A DNA stretch of 48,510 nt from Clostridia bacterium (GCA_007123515.1 SKKY01000038.1:1-48510); one strand, 5' to 3'; shown: positions 32,780 through 41,061, numbered from the stretch's first letter. The notes: generated by a model from the letters alone, not told the origin. Program-made: numbers and translations.

Positions 32780-33469
32780 TTAATGATGATCTGCCGTTGC
32801 AGTTGAAATGTAAATGGCAGATAATAACGTAAATACATATGCCTGGATAGTACCAAACAACAACCCAAGGAAATACGCAGGCAGTGGAATAAATAACGGC
32901 ACCATGCTAAACAATGTCATGGCAACTAGTTTTTCTCCAAACATATTCCCGAATAGACGCAGAGACAATGATAATGGCTTAACGAATTCCTCAATAACCA
33001 TCAATGGGAATAAGAACCAATATGGCTCAAAAAAATGTTTGAAATATGATAGCCCCTTTTCTTTAATCCCAAAAAAGTGAGTCACTGAAAAAGTACAAAG
33101 CGCCAGTCCAACCGTAACACTTAATGTTGTTGTTGGGGTTGTTAACCAGGGAAGTTTCCCTGACATTGGTAGCAATGATGAGTAATTCATTAACAGAATA
33201 AACAAAAAGACTGTAGCTAAGTACGGAAAATATTTTCTTGCATTTTTTTCGCCCATAAGATCTGTCAGAAATTCCAGCAAGGATTCTACCACTTTTTCCA
33301 TAAAGTTTTGCCATCCGGACGGTTCCCACTTCAGACTTTTTGTAGCTACAACAGCCATTACAACCAATACTATCATGACTAGCCACATGCTAAATATATA
33401 ATCACTAATTTCTATTCCTGCAACTCTAAACAAAGGATCGCTGGCTGCATTGGCAACTCCAATAAACAA
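32780..33469 (-). CDS. atpB: F-type ATP synthase a subunit
   Basis: The stator channel subunit, about 229 aa with five or six membrane helices. The essential arginine lies in LSLRLFGNMFGEK, and the last helix contains the GTIQAYVFTLLSAIYI signature. Two starts compete. A TTG at 33469 lies eight bases after AAGGGG and is preferred. A GTG at 33478 abuts that site. First structural subunit of the operon, after atpZ. Confidence 0.94.
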   Translation of the reverse strand: MFIGVANAASDPLFRVAGIEISDYIFSMWLVMIVLVVMAVVATKSLKWEPSGWQNFMEKVVESLLEFLTDLMGEKNARKYFPYLATVFLFILLMNYSSLLPMSGKLPWLTTPTTTLSVTVGLALCTFSVTHFFGIKEKGLSYFKHFFEPYWFLFPLMVIEEFVKPLSLSLRLFGNMFGEKLVAMTLFSMVPLFIPLPAYFLGLLFGTIQAYVFTLLSAIYISTATADHH

Positions 33470-33500
33470 TATTTTCACCCCTTTCTATAAAAATTAGATT

Positions 33501-33725
33501 TTATAAATTTTTTTTATCTTTTTTGCGTTGTTCAATTTTATCAACAATCTTCACTTTTTCAAAAAGATTATTAAAAGACATAACAATCGCAATTAAAACC
33601 AATAAGAATGTAAGGTAAGGGTCTGTACCATACCTTTCATCCAGCCAGTGCCCGCCTGTATAGGCAAGCCACATAAGCGTTGCTGTATAAACTCCAAAAT
33701 GAAGCGCAATAGCTATATAATTCAT
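33501..33725 (-). CDS. atpZ: AtpZ/AtpI family small membrane protein
   Basis: A 74-aa protein with two membrane helices and the family pattern GGHWLDERYGTDPYL between them, followed by a basic tail. AtpI/AtpZ proteins lie at the head of atp operons and help assemble the c-ring or move Mg/Ca. The ATG at 33725 follows AGAGGAATAAT and lies 1 bp after the wecB stop. An in-frame start at 33782 would run back into wecB and is unlikely. Confidence 0.8.
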   Translation of the reverse strand: MNYIAIALHFGVYTATLMWLAYTGGHWLDERYGTDPYLTFLLVLIAIVMSFNNLFEKVKIVDKIEQRKKDKKNL

Positions 33726-33726
33726 A

Positions 33727-34905
33727 TTATTCCTCTGACCCGGAATAATCCCAGCTAAGTGGAACTGTATCGTTATGACCAAAATAATACTTCAAATGAT
33801 CTACAATCCTTTTGGATGCGTTTCCATCACCGTAGGGATTTATCGCAAAGGCCATTTGATCATAACTTTTTTGATCAGTCAGGATATGTTTAATATTATC
33901 ATACACTCTCTTTCTTTCTGTACCGATAAGTTTTACCGTCCCTGTTTGTAGTGCTTCTGGTCTTTCTGTATTATCTCTTAAAACCAAAACGGGCTTTCCA
34001 AGAGCCGGGGCTTCTTCCTGTATTCCTCCAGAATCCGTTATTACTATGTACGCCTTATTCATAATATCGCAAAATTCATAATATTCAAGAGGTTCAATAA
34101 GATTTATCCTTTCCTTATTTACAAGAAATTGCTCTGCTGCCTTTCTTACTTTTGGGTTTTTGTGAATTGGAAAAATAATTCTTACATCTTTGAATTCATC
34201 ATGTATATCAGATATGGCTTTAAAAATTTGAGGAAATTGATCGTGATTTTCTCTTCTATGAGCAGTCACAAGTATAATTCTACCACTAATATCCAACAAT
34301 TCACAAGTGCGTTTTTTAATTTTTTCATGTATACAATCATCTGGTTTTTTTATTGTATGTAATAGTGCATCAATGACCGTATTGCCTGTTACAAAAATCT
34401 TTTCCTTACTAACCCCTTCGTTAATAAGATTTTCCATCGCCTGTATCGTTGGCGCATAATGCAGCGTTGTTAATACGCCCGTAAGCTTTCGGTTCGCTTC
34501 TTCCGGAAATGGCGAATAGAGGTCGCCTGAACGCAACCCCGCTTCTATATGAGCGACAGGAATTTGCTTGTAATAGGCAGCTAATGCTGCAGTAAAAGTC
34601 GTCGTCGTATCCCCGTGAACAAGGATCATGTCTGGCTGAACCTCTTCGAGAACCGCTTCGAGTTTTCTTAATACTTCCGTGGTCACATCATAAAGCGTCT
34701 GATTTTGTTTCATAATATTTAAATCATAGTCCGGTATAATCTCAAAGAGTTCAAGTACCTGATCAAGCATCTCCCTGTGTTGTGCAGTCACAATGACAAT
34801 ACTTTCAAAAAGAGGATGTGCTTCGAGCTCTTTAATTAATGGGGCCATTTTTATGGCTTCCGGCCTTGTTCCAAATATGCTGATTATTTTTTTCTTATCT
34901 GTCAT
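33727..34905 (-). CDS. wecB: UDP-N-acetylglucosamine 2-epimerase (non-hydrolysing)
   Basis: Converts UDP-GlcNAc to UDP-ManNAc for teichoic-acid linkage units or other wall polymers. A 392-aa GT-B enzyme with FGTRPEAIKMAPLI at the N-terminus, AHIEAGLRSGD, the THRREN-like TAHRRENHDQ and the DSGGIQEEAP loop near the C-terminus. The ATG lies 3 bp after the MazG-like stop with GGAG upstream. Its position at the head of the atp cluster is common in Firmicutes. Confidence 0.95.
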   Translation of the reverse strand: MTDKKKIISIFGTRPEAIKMAPLIKELEAHPLFESIVIVTAQHREMLDQVLELFEIIPDYDLNIMKQNQTLYDVTTEVLRKLEAVLEEVQPDMILVHGDTTTTFTAALAAYYKQIPVAHIEAGLRSGDLYSPFPEEANRKLTGVLTTLHYAPTIQAMENLINEGVSKEKIFVTGNTVIDALLHTIKKPDDCIHEKIKKRTCELLDISGRIILVTAHRRENHDQFPQIFKAISDIHDEFKDVRIIFPIHKNPKVRKAAEQFLVNKERINLIEPLEYYEFCDIMNKAYIVITDSGGIQEEAPALGKPVLVLRDNTERPEALQTGTVKLIGTERKRVYDNIKHILTDQKSYDQMAFAINPYGDGNASKRIVDHLKYYFGHNDTVPLSWDYSGSEE

Positions 34906-34908
34906 AGT

Positions 34909-35235
34909 TTACTCCGTTTTTCTTGGGTAAGAGAGGTATCCTTTATCGATTAATTTTTGAACATGCTTTTCTAAGGCTTCTCCAATATCCATTTTATGTT
35001 CTTCCTCAAGCACGAACATCAGTGAGACCGCTGTTTGTGCGACATCGAGAAGTTCAGCAGAAATCTTTTCCATAACTTCAGCTTCTTCGTAAACCTTATC
35101 TTCTCCGCTCATTCCCCTGTATTTTCCGATGGCCTGTGCAAGTTCACCGGTTTCTTCCATCAGCTTTAAAGCTGTCGATTCAATCGTTGGCTGAAGGTTG
35201 TTTAACCTTGGCAGCGCTATGCTTTTATATTTCAT
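34909..35235 (-). CDS. MazG-like nucleotide pyrophosphohydrolase
   Basis: A 108-aa all-alpha NTP pyrophosphohydrolase-like protein. The metal-binding motif of the family is visible as LMEETGELAQA (near residue 26) and ELLDVAQTAV (near 61). It probably cleaves a nucleoside triphosphate, possibly a dNTP in a pyrimidine pathway, since it lies next to dCMP deaminase. ATG after AGGAG. Single-domain, so related to MazG or the dUTPase-like group rather than the full tandem-domain MazG. Confidence 0.8.
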   Translation of the reverse strand: MKYKSIALPRLNNLQPTIESTALKLMEETGELAQAIGKYRGMSGEDKVYEEAEVMEKISAELLDVAQTAVSLMFVLEEEHKMDIGEALEKHVQKLIDKGYLSYPRKTE

Positions 35236-35264
35236 CTTTTTCTCCTGTATCTTTGATGTTCTTG

Positions 35265-35735
35265 TTATTTTTCAGCCTGTGGCTTAATCTGCTCAATCTC
35301 AAGTGAAGATTCCGCTATGATTTCCCTGGCTAATTCATCGGGATATCCTTCTATAAAAATGATTTTTTTGACCCGGGCGTTAATGATCAGCTTTGAACAA
35401 AGAGAACAGGGGAAATTAGTGCAATATAGTGTGCTCCCTTTAATACTAACGCCATGAACCGCGGCCTGAATCAATGCATTCTGCTCAGCATGAATCCCAC
35501 GGCAAAACTCATGTCTCTCCCCGCTGGGAATGCCATTTTGTTTCCTGATACAGCCTCTGTCAAGGCAGTGTTCCATGCCTCTTGGAGCTCCATTATAACC
35601 TGTGCTTAGAATATGGTTTTCTTTTACGAGAACAGCACCCACTTTTCTTCGTAAACAAGTAGAACGGGATGATACCAGCTCTGCAATTTCCAGAAAGTAT
35701 TCATCCCAGCTTTTTCTTTTATTATTGTGTTCCAA
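35265..35735 (-). CDS. comEB: dCMP deaminase (ComEB family)
   Basis: A Zn-dependent deaminase making dUMP for thymidylate synthesis. Visible zinc/catalytic motifs are HAEQNA (His ligand and catalytic Glu) and CSLC (Cys ligands), plus VGAVLVKENHILSTGYNG. The start chosen is TTG at 35735, nine bases after GGAG, giving MEHNNKRKSWDEYF (156 aa), as in homologues. The open frame extends to 35786, inside upp, without a suitable ribosome site. It overlaps the upp end by 14 bp. Confidence 0.9.
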   Translation of the reverse strand: MEHNNKRKSWDEYFLEIAELVSSRSTCLRRKVGAVLVKENHILSTGYNGAPRGMEHCLDRGCIRKQNGIPSGERHEFCRGIHAEQNALIQAAVHGVSIKGSTLYCTNFPCSLCSKLIINARVKKIIFIEGYPDELAREIIAESSLEIEQIKPQAEK

Positions 35736-36351
35736 AAATTCTGTCTCCGGCATCACCAAGGCCCGGCACAATATAGCCATGGTCATTTAGTTTTTCATCA
35801 ATGGCAGCTACAAAAATATCAATCTCCGGGTGCTTTTCATGAATCATTGCAATGCCTTCCGGTGCCGCTAAGAGACATACCAGTTTAATGGTACCGGCTC
35901 CTTTTTCTTTAATAAAGCGGATTGCTGCTTCAGCCGATCCTCCGGTTGCCAGCATCGGGTCAAGAATAAGAATTTCTCTTTCGGAAAGATCGGAAGGAAG
36001 TTTACAGTAGTACTCGACAGGCAATAAGGTATCCGGGTCACGATACAGACCGATGTGGCCTACTTTAGCAGCCGGGATCATTTTTAAAATACCTTCTACC
36101 ATACCCAGTCCGGCTCTAAGGATCGGAACCAATGCCACTTTTCTGCCGAAAATAACTTTGGAATGGGTTTTTTGAACCGGTGTTTCAATTTCAATTTCAT
36201 TTAGAGGGAAATCTTTGGTTACCTCATAGGTCATAAGCATTGTTATTTCTTCGACAAGCTCACGAAACTCTTTCGGACCGGTTGTTTTTTCCCTGATATA
36301 GGTTAATTTGTGCTGAATCAAAGGATGTTTTAGCTCATAAACGTTTGACAT
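35722..36351 (-). CDS. upp: Uracil phosphoribosyltransferase
   Basis: Salvages uracil to UMP with PRPP. The 209-aa length is the usual one. The PRPP-binding loop is ILDPMLATGGSA, and the uracil-binding end is GYIVPGLGDAGDRIFGT. The ATG at 36351 follows GAGGTG, and a GTG four codons earlier is part of that site. The glyA-upp-atp order matches Bacillus subtilis. Confidence 0.96.
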   Translation of the reverse strand: MSNVYELKHPLIQHKLTYIREKTTGPKEFRELVEEITMLMTYEVTKDFPLNEIEIETPVQKTHSKVIFGRKVALVPILRAGLGMVEGILKMIPAAKVGHIGLYRDPDTLLPVEYYCKLPSDLSEREILILDPMLATGGSAEAAIRFIKEKGAGTIKLVCLLAAPEGIAMIHEKHPEIDIFVAAIDEKLNDHGYIVPGLGDAGDRIFGTQ

Positions 36352-36390
36352 AGTCCACCTCACTTTTTTATCTTATCATATTCTACAACA

Positions 36391-37629
36391 TTAATAAGTA
36401 AAAAGGGGAAACTTTTGAGTAAGTTCTGCCACTTTTTTTACTGCCGCGTCTTCATTTTTTTCTATTAACACCAAAGAGATAATTTCTGCAATCTCTTTCA
36501 TTTCTTGCTCATTCATTCCCCTGGTGGTTGAGGCGGGTGTACCAAGTCTGACTCCGCTTGTCACAAATGGGCTTTTTGTCTCAAAAGGAATCGTATTCTT
36601 ATTAACCGTTACATTAGCTTCATCCAGCGCACATTCTGCATCTTTGCCTGTGATATCCTGTCCAGTCAGATCCACCAACATCAGATGGTTATCGGTTCCA
36701 CCGGACACCATTCTAAAGCCTTTTTCTTCAAGCGCTTTCGCCAATGCGGAAGCGTTCTTGATTACTCTTTGCTGATAGGTTGTAAATTCCGGAGCCAGCG
36801 CCTCTTTAAAAGCAACCGCTTTAGCCGCAATGACATGCATCAGCGGCCCGCCCTGGATACCGGGGAAAATTGCTTTATCAATGGCTGCAGCATATTCTTG
36901 TTTACAAAGAATCATACCACCCCTTGGTCCACGCAATGTTTTATGAGTCGTAGTTGTTACAAAATCAGCGTATGGCGCCGGATTTTGATGAAGTCCTGTA
37001 GCAACCAGTCCGGCAATATGAGCCATATCGACCATCAGGTAAGCGCCCACTTCATCAGCGATGTCCTTAAATTTCTTAAAATCAATGGCTCTTGGATATG
37101 CGCTTCCGCCAGCCACAATCATTTTTGGTTTTTCTGTGACAGCAATCTGTCTGATGACTTCATAGTCAATTTGTTCTGTTTCTTTTTCTACACCATAGGA
37201 AACAATATCAAAGTATGATCCTGATATATTAACCGGACTTCCATGCGTCAGATGGCCTCCGTGACTTAGATCCATACCCATAATCTTATCGCCAGGCTTT
37301 AGCATGGAGAAATAGACAGCGGTATTAGCCTGCGCTCCTGAGTGAGGCTGCACGTTTACATGATCGGATCCAAAAAGCTGTTTGGCTCTGTCTCTTGCCA
37401 GGTTTTCTGCCAGATCCACATATTCACATCCGCCATAGTAACGTTTACCCGGATACCCTTCAGCATACTTGTTTGTCAGTGCTGAACCTAATGTCGCCAT
37501 TACGGCATGGCTAACAAAGTTTTCTGAAGCGATCAACTCAATCTTTTCAATCTGTCTTTTCTCCTCTAAAGCAATAATATCAGCAATCTCAGCATCCACA
37601 CTTCTTACATAATTCTCAACGTAATTCAA
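36391..37629 (-). CDS. glyA: Serine hydroxymethyltransferase
   Basis: PLP-dependent interconversion of serine and glycine with tetrahydrofolate, the main one-carbon source. A 412-aa protein with IELIASENFVS at the N-terminus, YAEGYPGKRYYGGCE, DMAHIAGLVA and the PLP lysine in TTTHKTLRGPRGG. Start TTG seven bases after AAGGAGG. A candidate cre site lies about 60 bp upstream. Conserved cluster with upp and ywlG. Confidence 0.97.
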   Translation of the reverse strand: MNYVENYVRSVDAEIADIIALEEKRQIEKIELIASENFVSHAVMATLGSALTNKYAEGYPGKRYYGGCEYVDLAENLARDRAKQLFGSDHVNVQPHSGAQANTAVYFSMLKPGDKIMGMDLSHGGHLTHGSPVNISGSYFDIVSYGVEKETEQIDYEVIRQIAVTEKPKMIVAGGSAYPRAIDFKKFKDIADEVGAYLMVDMAHIAGLVATGLHQNPAPYADFVTTTTHKTLRGPRGGMILCKQEYAAAIDKAIFPGIQGGPLMHVIAAKAVAFKEALAPEFTTYQQRVIKNASALAKALEEKGFRMVSGGTDNHLMLVDLTGQDITGKDAECALDEANVTVNKNTIPFETKSPFVTSGVRLGTPASTTRGMNEQEMKEIAEIISLVLIEKNEDAAVKKVAELTQKFPLFTY

Positions 37630-37688
37630 TTTTGTTCCTCCTTGGTATATTGAAATCTATGAAAAACGAAAAATTCGTTAATCTCCAT

Positions 37689-37702
37689 TGTAAGCGCTTA
37701 CT
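37689..37702. promoter_or_regulatory. Candidate cre (CcpA) site upstream of glyA
   Basis: TGTAAGCGCTTACT fits the catabolite-responsive consensus TGWAARCGYTWNCW at every position, and its core GTAAGCGCTTAC is a perfect palindrome. It overlaps the ywlG stop codon and lies about 60 bp before glyA. CcpA itself is not in the window, so the link is inferred. Confidence 0.5.
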
Positions 37703-38264
37703 TCTTGTTGAGGTTGTAGGTGGCTCTTTCCCCACCTACATATTTAGGTCTTGTTTTAGCAAACACGATCAGAGCCTGACCAATTTTATTATGAGGCAAC
37801 CTAACCGGAACGGCCACTTTTTTTAGGTTCATTCCGATCAACGTCAACCCGATATCGATCCCATAGTCGGCCTTGATTCCTTCTGTTAAACAAGGATCTT
37901 CAAACATTTCATAGGCAGCCTCTGCCATCGCACCTCCGGCCACCCGGGTCGGGATGGCGTTAACCTCTTCTAATTGTTTTAGTTCCTGCAGGGTTCTTTC
38001 CATCAGCACCCCGCGATTAAGGTGTTCGCAGCACTGAAAGGCCAGGGAAAATCCATAGGTTTCGGCAAAGCGGAACATGACGGTAATCATTTCTTTTGCC
38101 GCATCCCGGCTGCCTCCGGTTCCGATACTGGCTCCAGTGACTTCACTGGTACTGCAGCCAACAAGCAGTACGGACCCCCTTGGTTGTTTCATTACTTTCA
38201 TAATATCATTAAACACATCTTCTGTTTCCTGAGTTATGCTTTTTTTCATCAGATCATCACTCAA
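37698..38264 (-). CDS. ywlG: YwlG / DUF436 family protein (TIGR01440)
   Basis: A 188-aa protein of the DUF436/YwlG family, function unknown. Family features are the VLLVGCSTSEVTGASIGTGG segment, AFQCCEHLNRG and a C-terminal basic VRLPHNKIGQA. The YwlE-YwlG-GlyA order is conserved in Bacillus. The frame begins with a TTG at 38264 that overlaps ywlE by 8 bp. An ATG at 38249 is an alternative start, and neither has a strong ribosome site, suggesting translational coupling to ywlE. Confidence 0.85.
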   Translation of the reverse strand: MSDDLMKKSITQETEDVFNDIMKVMKQPRGSVLLVGCSTSEVTGASIGTGGSRDAAKEMITVMFRFAETYGFSLAFQCCEHLNRGVLMERTLQELKQLEEVNAIPTRVAGGAMAEAAYEMFEDPCLTEGIKADYGIDIGLTLIGMNLKKVAVPVRLPHNKIGQALIVFAKTRPKYVGGERATYNLNKK

Positions 38265-38715
38265 TTCTATATTTTTTTACCAGCTTCCTGCGTAGTCTTT
38301 TTATCTCTTCTTTTATTTCTGAAGCGGTTTCGCGGTAAGCATCCATGCTTTTTCCGAAGGGATCATGTATGTCTAAGGTCCCTTCATCGCAACCGGTATA
38401 TTCTTTTAATGTGTACACTTTCTGGCTGTATCCTGTGAAAAATGTTTTGATAATTTCTTTTTGTTCTTTGGTCATGGTTAAAATCAGGTCAGCCTGTATA
38501 ACAAGGTCTTCTTGCACACGCTTTGAGCGAAAACTTCCAATCGTATAATCATCTTCTTCAAGCACTTGTTGGGCATTAGCAGCGATCCGATCTCCTTCGA
38601 CTGCAAATATTCCAGCTGAATCAAAAGTGATTGAACCTATTAAATTTTCGGCAATAATTTTTGCCATAGGACTGCGACAAGTATTTCCTGTACAGACAAA
38701 AACAATCTTATTCAT
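38257..38715 (-). CDS. ywlE: Low-molecular-weight protein phosphatase, probable protein-arginine phosphatase
   Basis: A 152-aa enzyme with the P-loop VCTGNTCRSPMA. The Thr in the C-T-G-N-T-C-R-S loop is, in Bacillus YwlE, the residue that selects phosphoarginine over phosphotyrosine. The general acid Asp is in IHDPFGKS. A McsB-type arginine kinase is not in the window, so the substrate remains inferred. ATG after GGGAGG. Overlaps sua5 by 4 bp and ywlG by 8 bp. Confidence 0.9.
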   Translation of the reverse strand: MNKIVFVCTGNTCRSPMAKIIAENLIGSITFDSAGIFAVEGDRIAANAQQVLEEDDYTIGSFRSKRVQEDLVIQADLILTMTKEQKEIIKTFFTGYSQKVYTLKEYTGCDEGTLDIHDPFGKSMDAYRETASEIKEEIKRLRRKLVKKYRIE

Positions 38716-39749
38716 ATTGTTTTTCCTCCCGTTGCTTTTTCTACCCTATTAACAAAAGCCCGTCCAATCAGGGCATCCGGAATTTGTTCTATATAGATCG
38801 TTTGTATATGTTGCTGATCAAGATCTCTAAGATGCGAATAAAAGTCTGCTATGATGTGTTCCGGATCTTTTATGGAGCCAATCACAAGCAGCGATGTATG
38901 CTTTTGCTTATCTGGGGAAAGCTCTTTTTGCAACTCTTTTGTCATCATGATTCTTATTTCGGAATCAGCAGGCTCACTTAAAATCTTTTCTGTTTTCTCA
39001 GCTTTTTCCCGGTTACTTCCGGTAATCATAAAAAAATCACCCTTAGGAGCATAGTGTCTGTATTTGTTGCCCGGAGACTTTGGATGAATCGCACTGTCCT
39101 GTTCTTCCTCACCGACAGCCAGATAGATATGCAGCTCTTTTCTGCTGACTGACCCTGGTCGAAGGATTCGTGCTGGTTTTACGGAAAGATCCAGCACCGT
39201 TGATTCGATTCCGATTTTTGATTTTTCTGAAATGATAATGGCCTCAGCTTTCCCGTTTAAGTCTTCAATCACATGCTCAGCCCTGGTTGGGCTTGGTCGG
39301 CCGGATAGGTTGGCACTTGGGGCTGCTATCGGGACTCCGGCAGTTTCTAGTAATTTTAAAGCCACCGGATTAGAGGGCATTCTAAGCGCAACTGTGGTAA
39401 GGCCGGCTGTTACCGCTTCCGGGACATTGTCACTAGCTTCTAAGATCAGCGTCAGCGGACCGGGCCAAAACGCTTTTGCCAGGTCGTAGGCTTCCGGCGG
39501 GATGTTTTTAGCCAGCATTGCCATTTGATCAATATTATGAATATGAACGATTAACGGATTATCACCGGGTCGTCCTTTGGCCTGATAAATTTTCTGAATG
39601 GCCTTTGGGTTATAGACATCGGCACCTAATCCGTAAACCGTTTCTGTAGGAAAAGCTACTATTCCCCCGTTTTGCAAGATCATAGCAGCTTCCTGAATCT
39701 GACTTCTGTCATTATTTATATTTTCAATCGTTATAATTTTAGTTTTCAC
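38712..39749 (-). CDS. ywlC: L-threonylcarbamoyladenylate synthase (Sua5/YwlC type)
   Basis: Makes threonylcarbamoyl-AMP from threonine, bicarbonate and ATP for the t6A37 modification of tRNAs reading ANN codons. The 345-aa protein has the YrdC core (about 10-205; FPTETVYGLGADVY, KGRPGDNPLIVHI, PSANLSGRPSPT) followed by the C-terminal Sua5 domain (about 235-345), so it is the long form. GTG start after AAGAAGG. Second gene of the long minus-strand cluster. Confidence 0.93.
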   Translation of the reverse strand: MKTKIITIENINNDRSQIQEAAMILQNGGIVAFPTETVYGLGADVYNPKAIQKIYQAKGRPGDNPLIVHIHNIDQMAMLAKNIPPEAYDLAKAFWPGPLTLILEASDNVPEAVTAGLTTVALRMPSNPVALKLLETAGVPIAAPSANLSGRPSPTRAEHVIEDLNGKAEAIIISEKSKIGIESTVLDLSVKPARILRPGSVSRKELHIYLAVGEEEQDSAIHPKSPGNKYRHYAPKGDFFMITGSNREKAEKTEKILSEPADSEIRIMMTKELQKELSPDKQKHTSLLVIGSIKDPEHIIADFYSHLRDLDQQHIQTIYIEQIPDALIGRAFVNRVEKATGGKTI

Positions 39750-39761
39750 AGTGATACCTTC

Positions 39762-40403
39762 TTACAATATTTGGCTGTTTACATACTTTTCTATTTTATC
39801 CGTTTTATCAGAAGAGGCAATAAAAATAATGCAATCGCCCTCCTTAAGGATAAAGTCTTTATCCGGTGAAAAAATTTCATCGCCTTTTCTTTCCACAGCA
39901 ATAATGGTCGCATCAGTTTCTCTTCTAAACTGCAGATCCTGAAGGCTTTTGTCTACAAGCGTAGAGTTTTTTTCCACCACAATTTCACCGACTCTTGGCA
40001 GTATGGAAAGCAGTCTTGAGCTGTACATCAGTACCTTATCCATTTGCTCTTCAATTTTTCTGTCGAGGGTTCTTTTTTCTTCAAGTAGCTGCAGGTAAGA
40101 TTCTCTGGCCCTTAATAAGTCTTGCCTGTGGTTAAAGCTTTGTACATATTTTTTTGCTGCAGCCCGGTCTTTAACATTAATCCCGCTGCCCTGTAACACC
40201 TCAACGATACCCATACTTTGTAATAGAGCAACCGCTCTTCTGATGGTCTCCGGTGAAACATTGTAACTTCCGGCCAATGTCGATCTTCCGTATAGCTTTT
40301 GTCCCTCTGCGTACTCTCTTTTTAAAATTTTTGTCGCAATATCGAAGGCTATCTTTTCATACTTGGCCATCGTACTGACATTTTTAATCGAGTCTTTTTT
40401 CAT
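39762..40403 (-). CDS. GntR-type regulator with C-terminal RCK_C/TrkA-C domain (BusR-like)
   Basis: A 213-aa regulator: winged helix of the GntR family (about 14-78, with STLAGSYNVSPETIRRAVALLQ), a coiled coil (about 95-125) and an RCK_C domain (133-200, ending EGDCIIFIAS). This is the architecture of BusR, which binds cyclic di-AMP through its RCK_C domain and represses osmolyte uptake in lactic acid bacteria. Ligand and targets here are inferred. No BusR-type AGTGAC/GTCACT operator pair was found next to it. It has its own promoter and precedes sua5 by 12 bp, so it probably heads the long operon. Confidence 0.85.
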   Translation of the reverse strand: MKKDSIKNVSTMAKYEKIAFDIATKILKREYAEGQKLYGRSTLAGSYNVSPETIRRAVALLQSMGIVEVLQGSGINVKDRAAAKKYVQSFNHRQDLLRARESYLQLLEEKRTLDRKIEEQMDKVLMYSSRLLSILPRVGEIVVEKNSTLVDKSLQDLQFRRETDATIIAVERKGDEIFSPDKDFILKEGDCIIFIASSDKTDKIEKYVNSQIL

Positions 40404-40455
40404 TTTTTTCCCATTTCTTATTTTATTCTTTCTGCAGTATAATTAATCAACTTAA

Positions 40456-40484
40456 ATTATACCTTTAATAAGAAATCTTCACAA
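40456..40484 (-). promoter_or_regulatory. Promoter of the BusR-like gene and downstream cluster (TTGTGA-17-TATAAT)
   Basis: On the minus strand TTGTGA (40479-40484) and a consensus TATAAT (40456-40461) are separated by 17 bp. The gene starts 52 bp downstream. Confidence 0.75.
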
Positions 40485-40529
40485 CTTATTATTTTTTGTA
40501 AATAATATTTCTTTTTTATGAATAAGGGG

Positions 40530-40558
40530 TTTACAAATACTGTATACACCCTTATAAT
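40530..40558 (+). promoter_or_regulatory. Strong plus-strand promoter (TTTACA-17-TATAAT) of the leader-peptide unit
   Basis: TTTACA (40530-40535) and a consensus TATAAT (40553-40558) are separated by 17 bp. The spacer carries the palindrome TGTATACA (40541-40548), the same unit that is doubled in the oadA operator. Transcription should start near 40565. Confidence 0.8.
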
Positions 40559-40564
40559 GATAAC

Positions 40565-40827
40565 CAGGTAGATGAACAGATGCGTAAGCTTGAAAAAGTG
40601 GTATCGTTCACAATCTTGCAAAGGCAAGCCTTACCGCTTGTCAGGATGCGAGTAAACGTTATAAGACGTTTGCTTGCTATTTTTTTTACCCTGGGATCCA
40701 CAGTTGGCTTCCAGGAGAGCCCGACGCGTTTCTACATCGCTGGCTAAATAAAAATGGCTAGTAATCTGTAGGATCGAAAGAGTCAGGTAGTACACCAAAG
40801 ACCTAAAAAAAATTAGGAGGAGTCCAA
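40565..40827 (+). ncRNA. Structured 5' leader, possible riboswitch or sRNA, unassigned
   Basis: A leader of about 260 nt precedes a 49-codon gene. Its first part folds as AAGTGGTA with TACCGCTT (40596-40603 with 40632-40639), enclosing CTTGC/GCAAG with an AAAG loop (40615-40628). This is followed by an intrinsic terminator at 40648-40687. GCAAGC (40624-40629) is also complementary to GCTTGC in the terminator's 3' arm (40672-40677), so an antiterminator is possible. The second part (40688-40827) contains CTACA/TGTAG and CCTAA/TTAGG stems, the last touching the ribosome site. It matches no riboswitch class I know. Confidence 0.5.
40648..40687 (+). terminator. Intrinsic terminator inside the leader
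   Basis: GCGAGTAAACGT (40648-40659) pairs with ACGTTTGCTTGC (40666-40677), 12 bp including two G-T pairs, followed by TAT and seven T. It lies between promoter and gene, as in transcription-attenuation leaders. Confidence 0.75.
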
Positions 40828-40977
40828 ATGATTAAGTTTAAGCTTACTGTTTGTACTGTTTTGGTGACTACTTTGATTGCTTTCAACTTTTTATCAGGCA
40901 TTGTTGGAAACAATACGATGGTAGCGTCTGAAACAACAATTGGAACACCGTACGGTGCAGTTGTACTGCACAATTAA
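40828..40977 (+). CDS. Putative secreted 49-aa peptide precursor
   Basis: Not a recognised family. The ATG follows AGGAGGAG with 8-bp spacing. The product starts MIKFKLTVCTVLVTTLIAFN, a basic end plus a hydrophobic core typical of a signal peptide (about 1-26). After a possible cleavage near VAS-ETT (residues 31-34) a peptide of about 15-18 residues ending TPYGAVVLHN would be released. It has its own strong promoter, a long structured leader and a strong downstream terminator, so it is a complete single-gene unit. A signalling peptide, a regulatory leader peptide or a small membrane protein are all possible. Confidence 0.6.
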   Translation: MIKFKLTVCTVLVTTLIAFNFLSGIVGNNTMVASETTIGTPYGAVVLHN

Positions 40978-41061
40978 TTAGTTCTTAGTTATTTGCTATT
41001 TGAGTGAACTTATAGGGATTAGCTATTCACTAATTAATCTTGATGCAATCGCATCACAAAA

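Noticed and set aside
36685..37218. 177-codon plus-strand open frame opposite glyA
   Set aside because: Antisense shadow of a highly conserved gene, with no start signals.
40565..40827. Known riboswitch classes (c-di-GMP-I/II, c-di-AMP ydaO, cobalamin, purine, SAM, ZTP, fluoride) for the small-peptide leader
   Set aside because: None of the conserved core sequences I could recall for these classes was found in order. The leader is therefore left unassigned.
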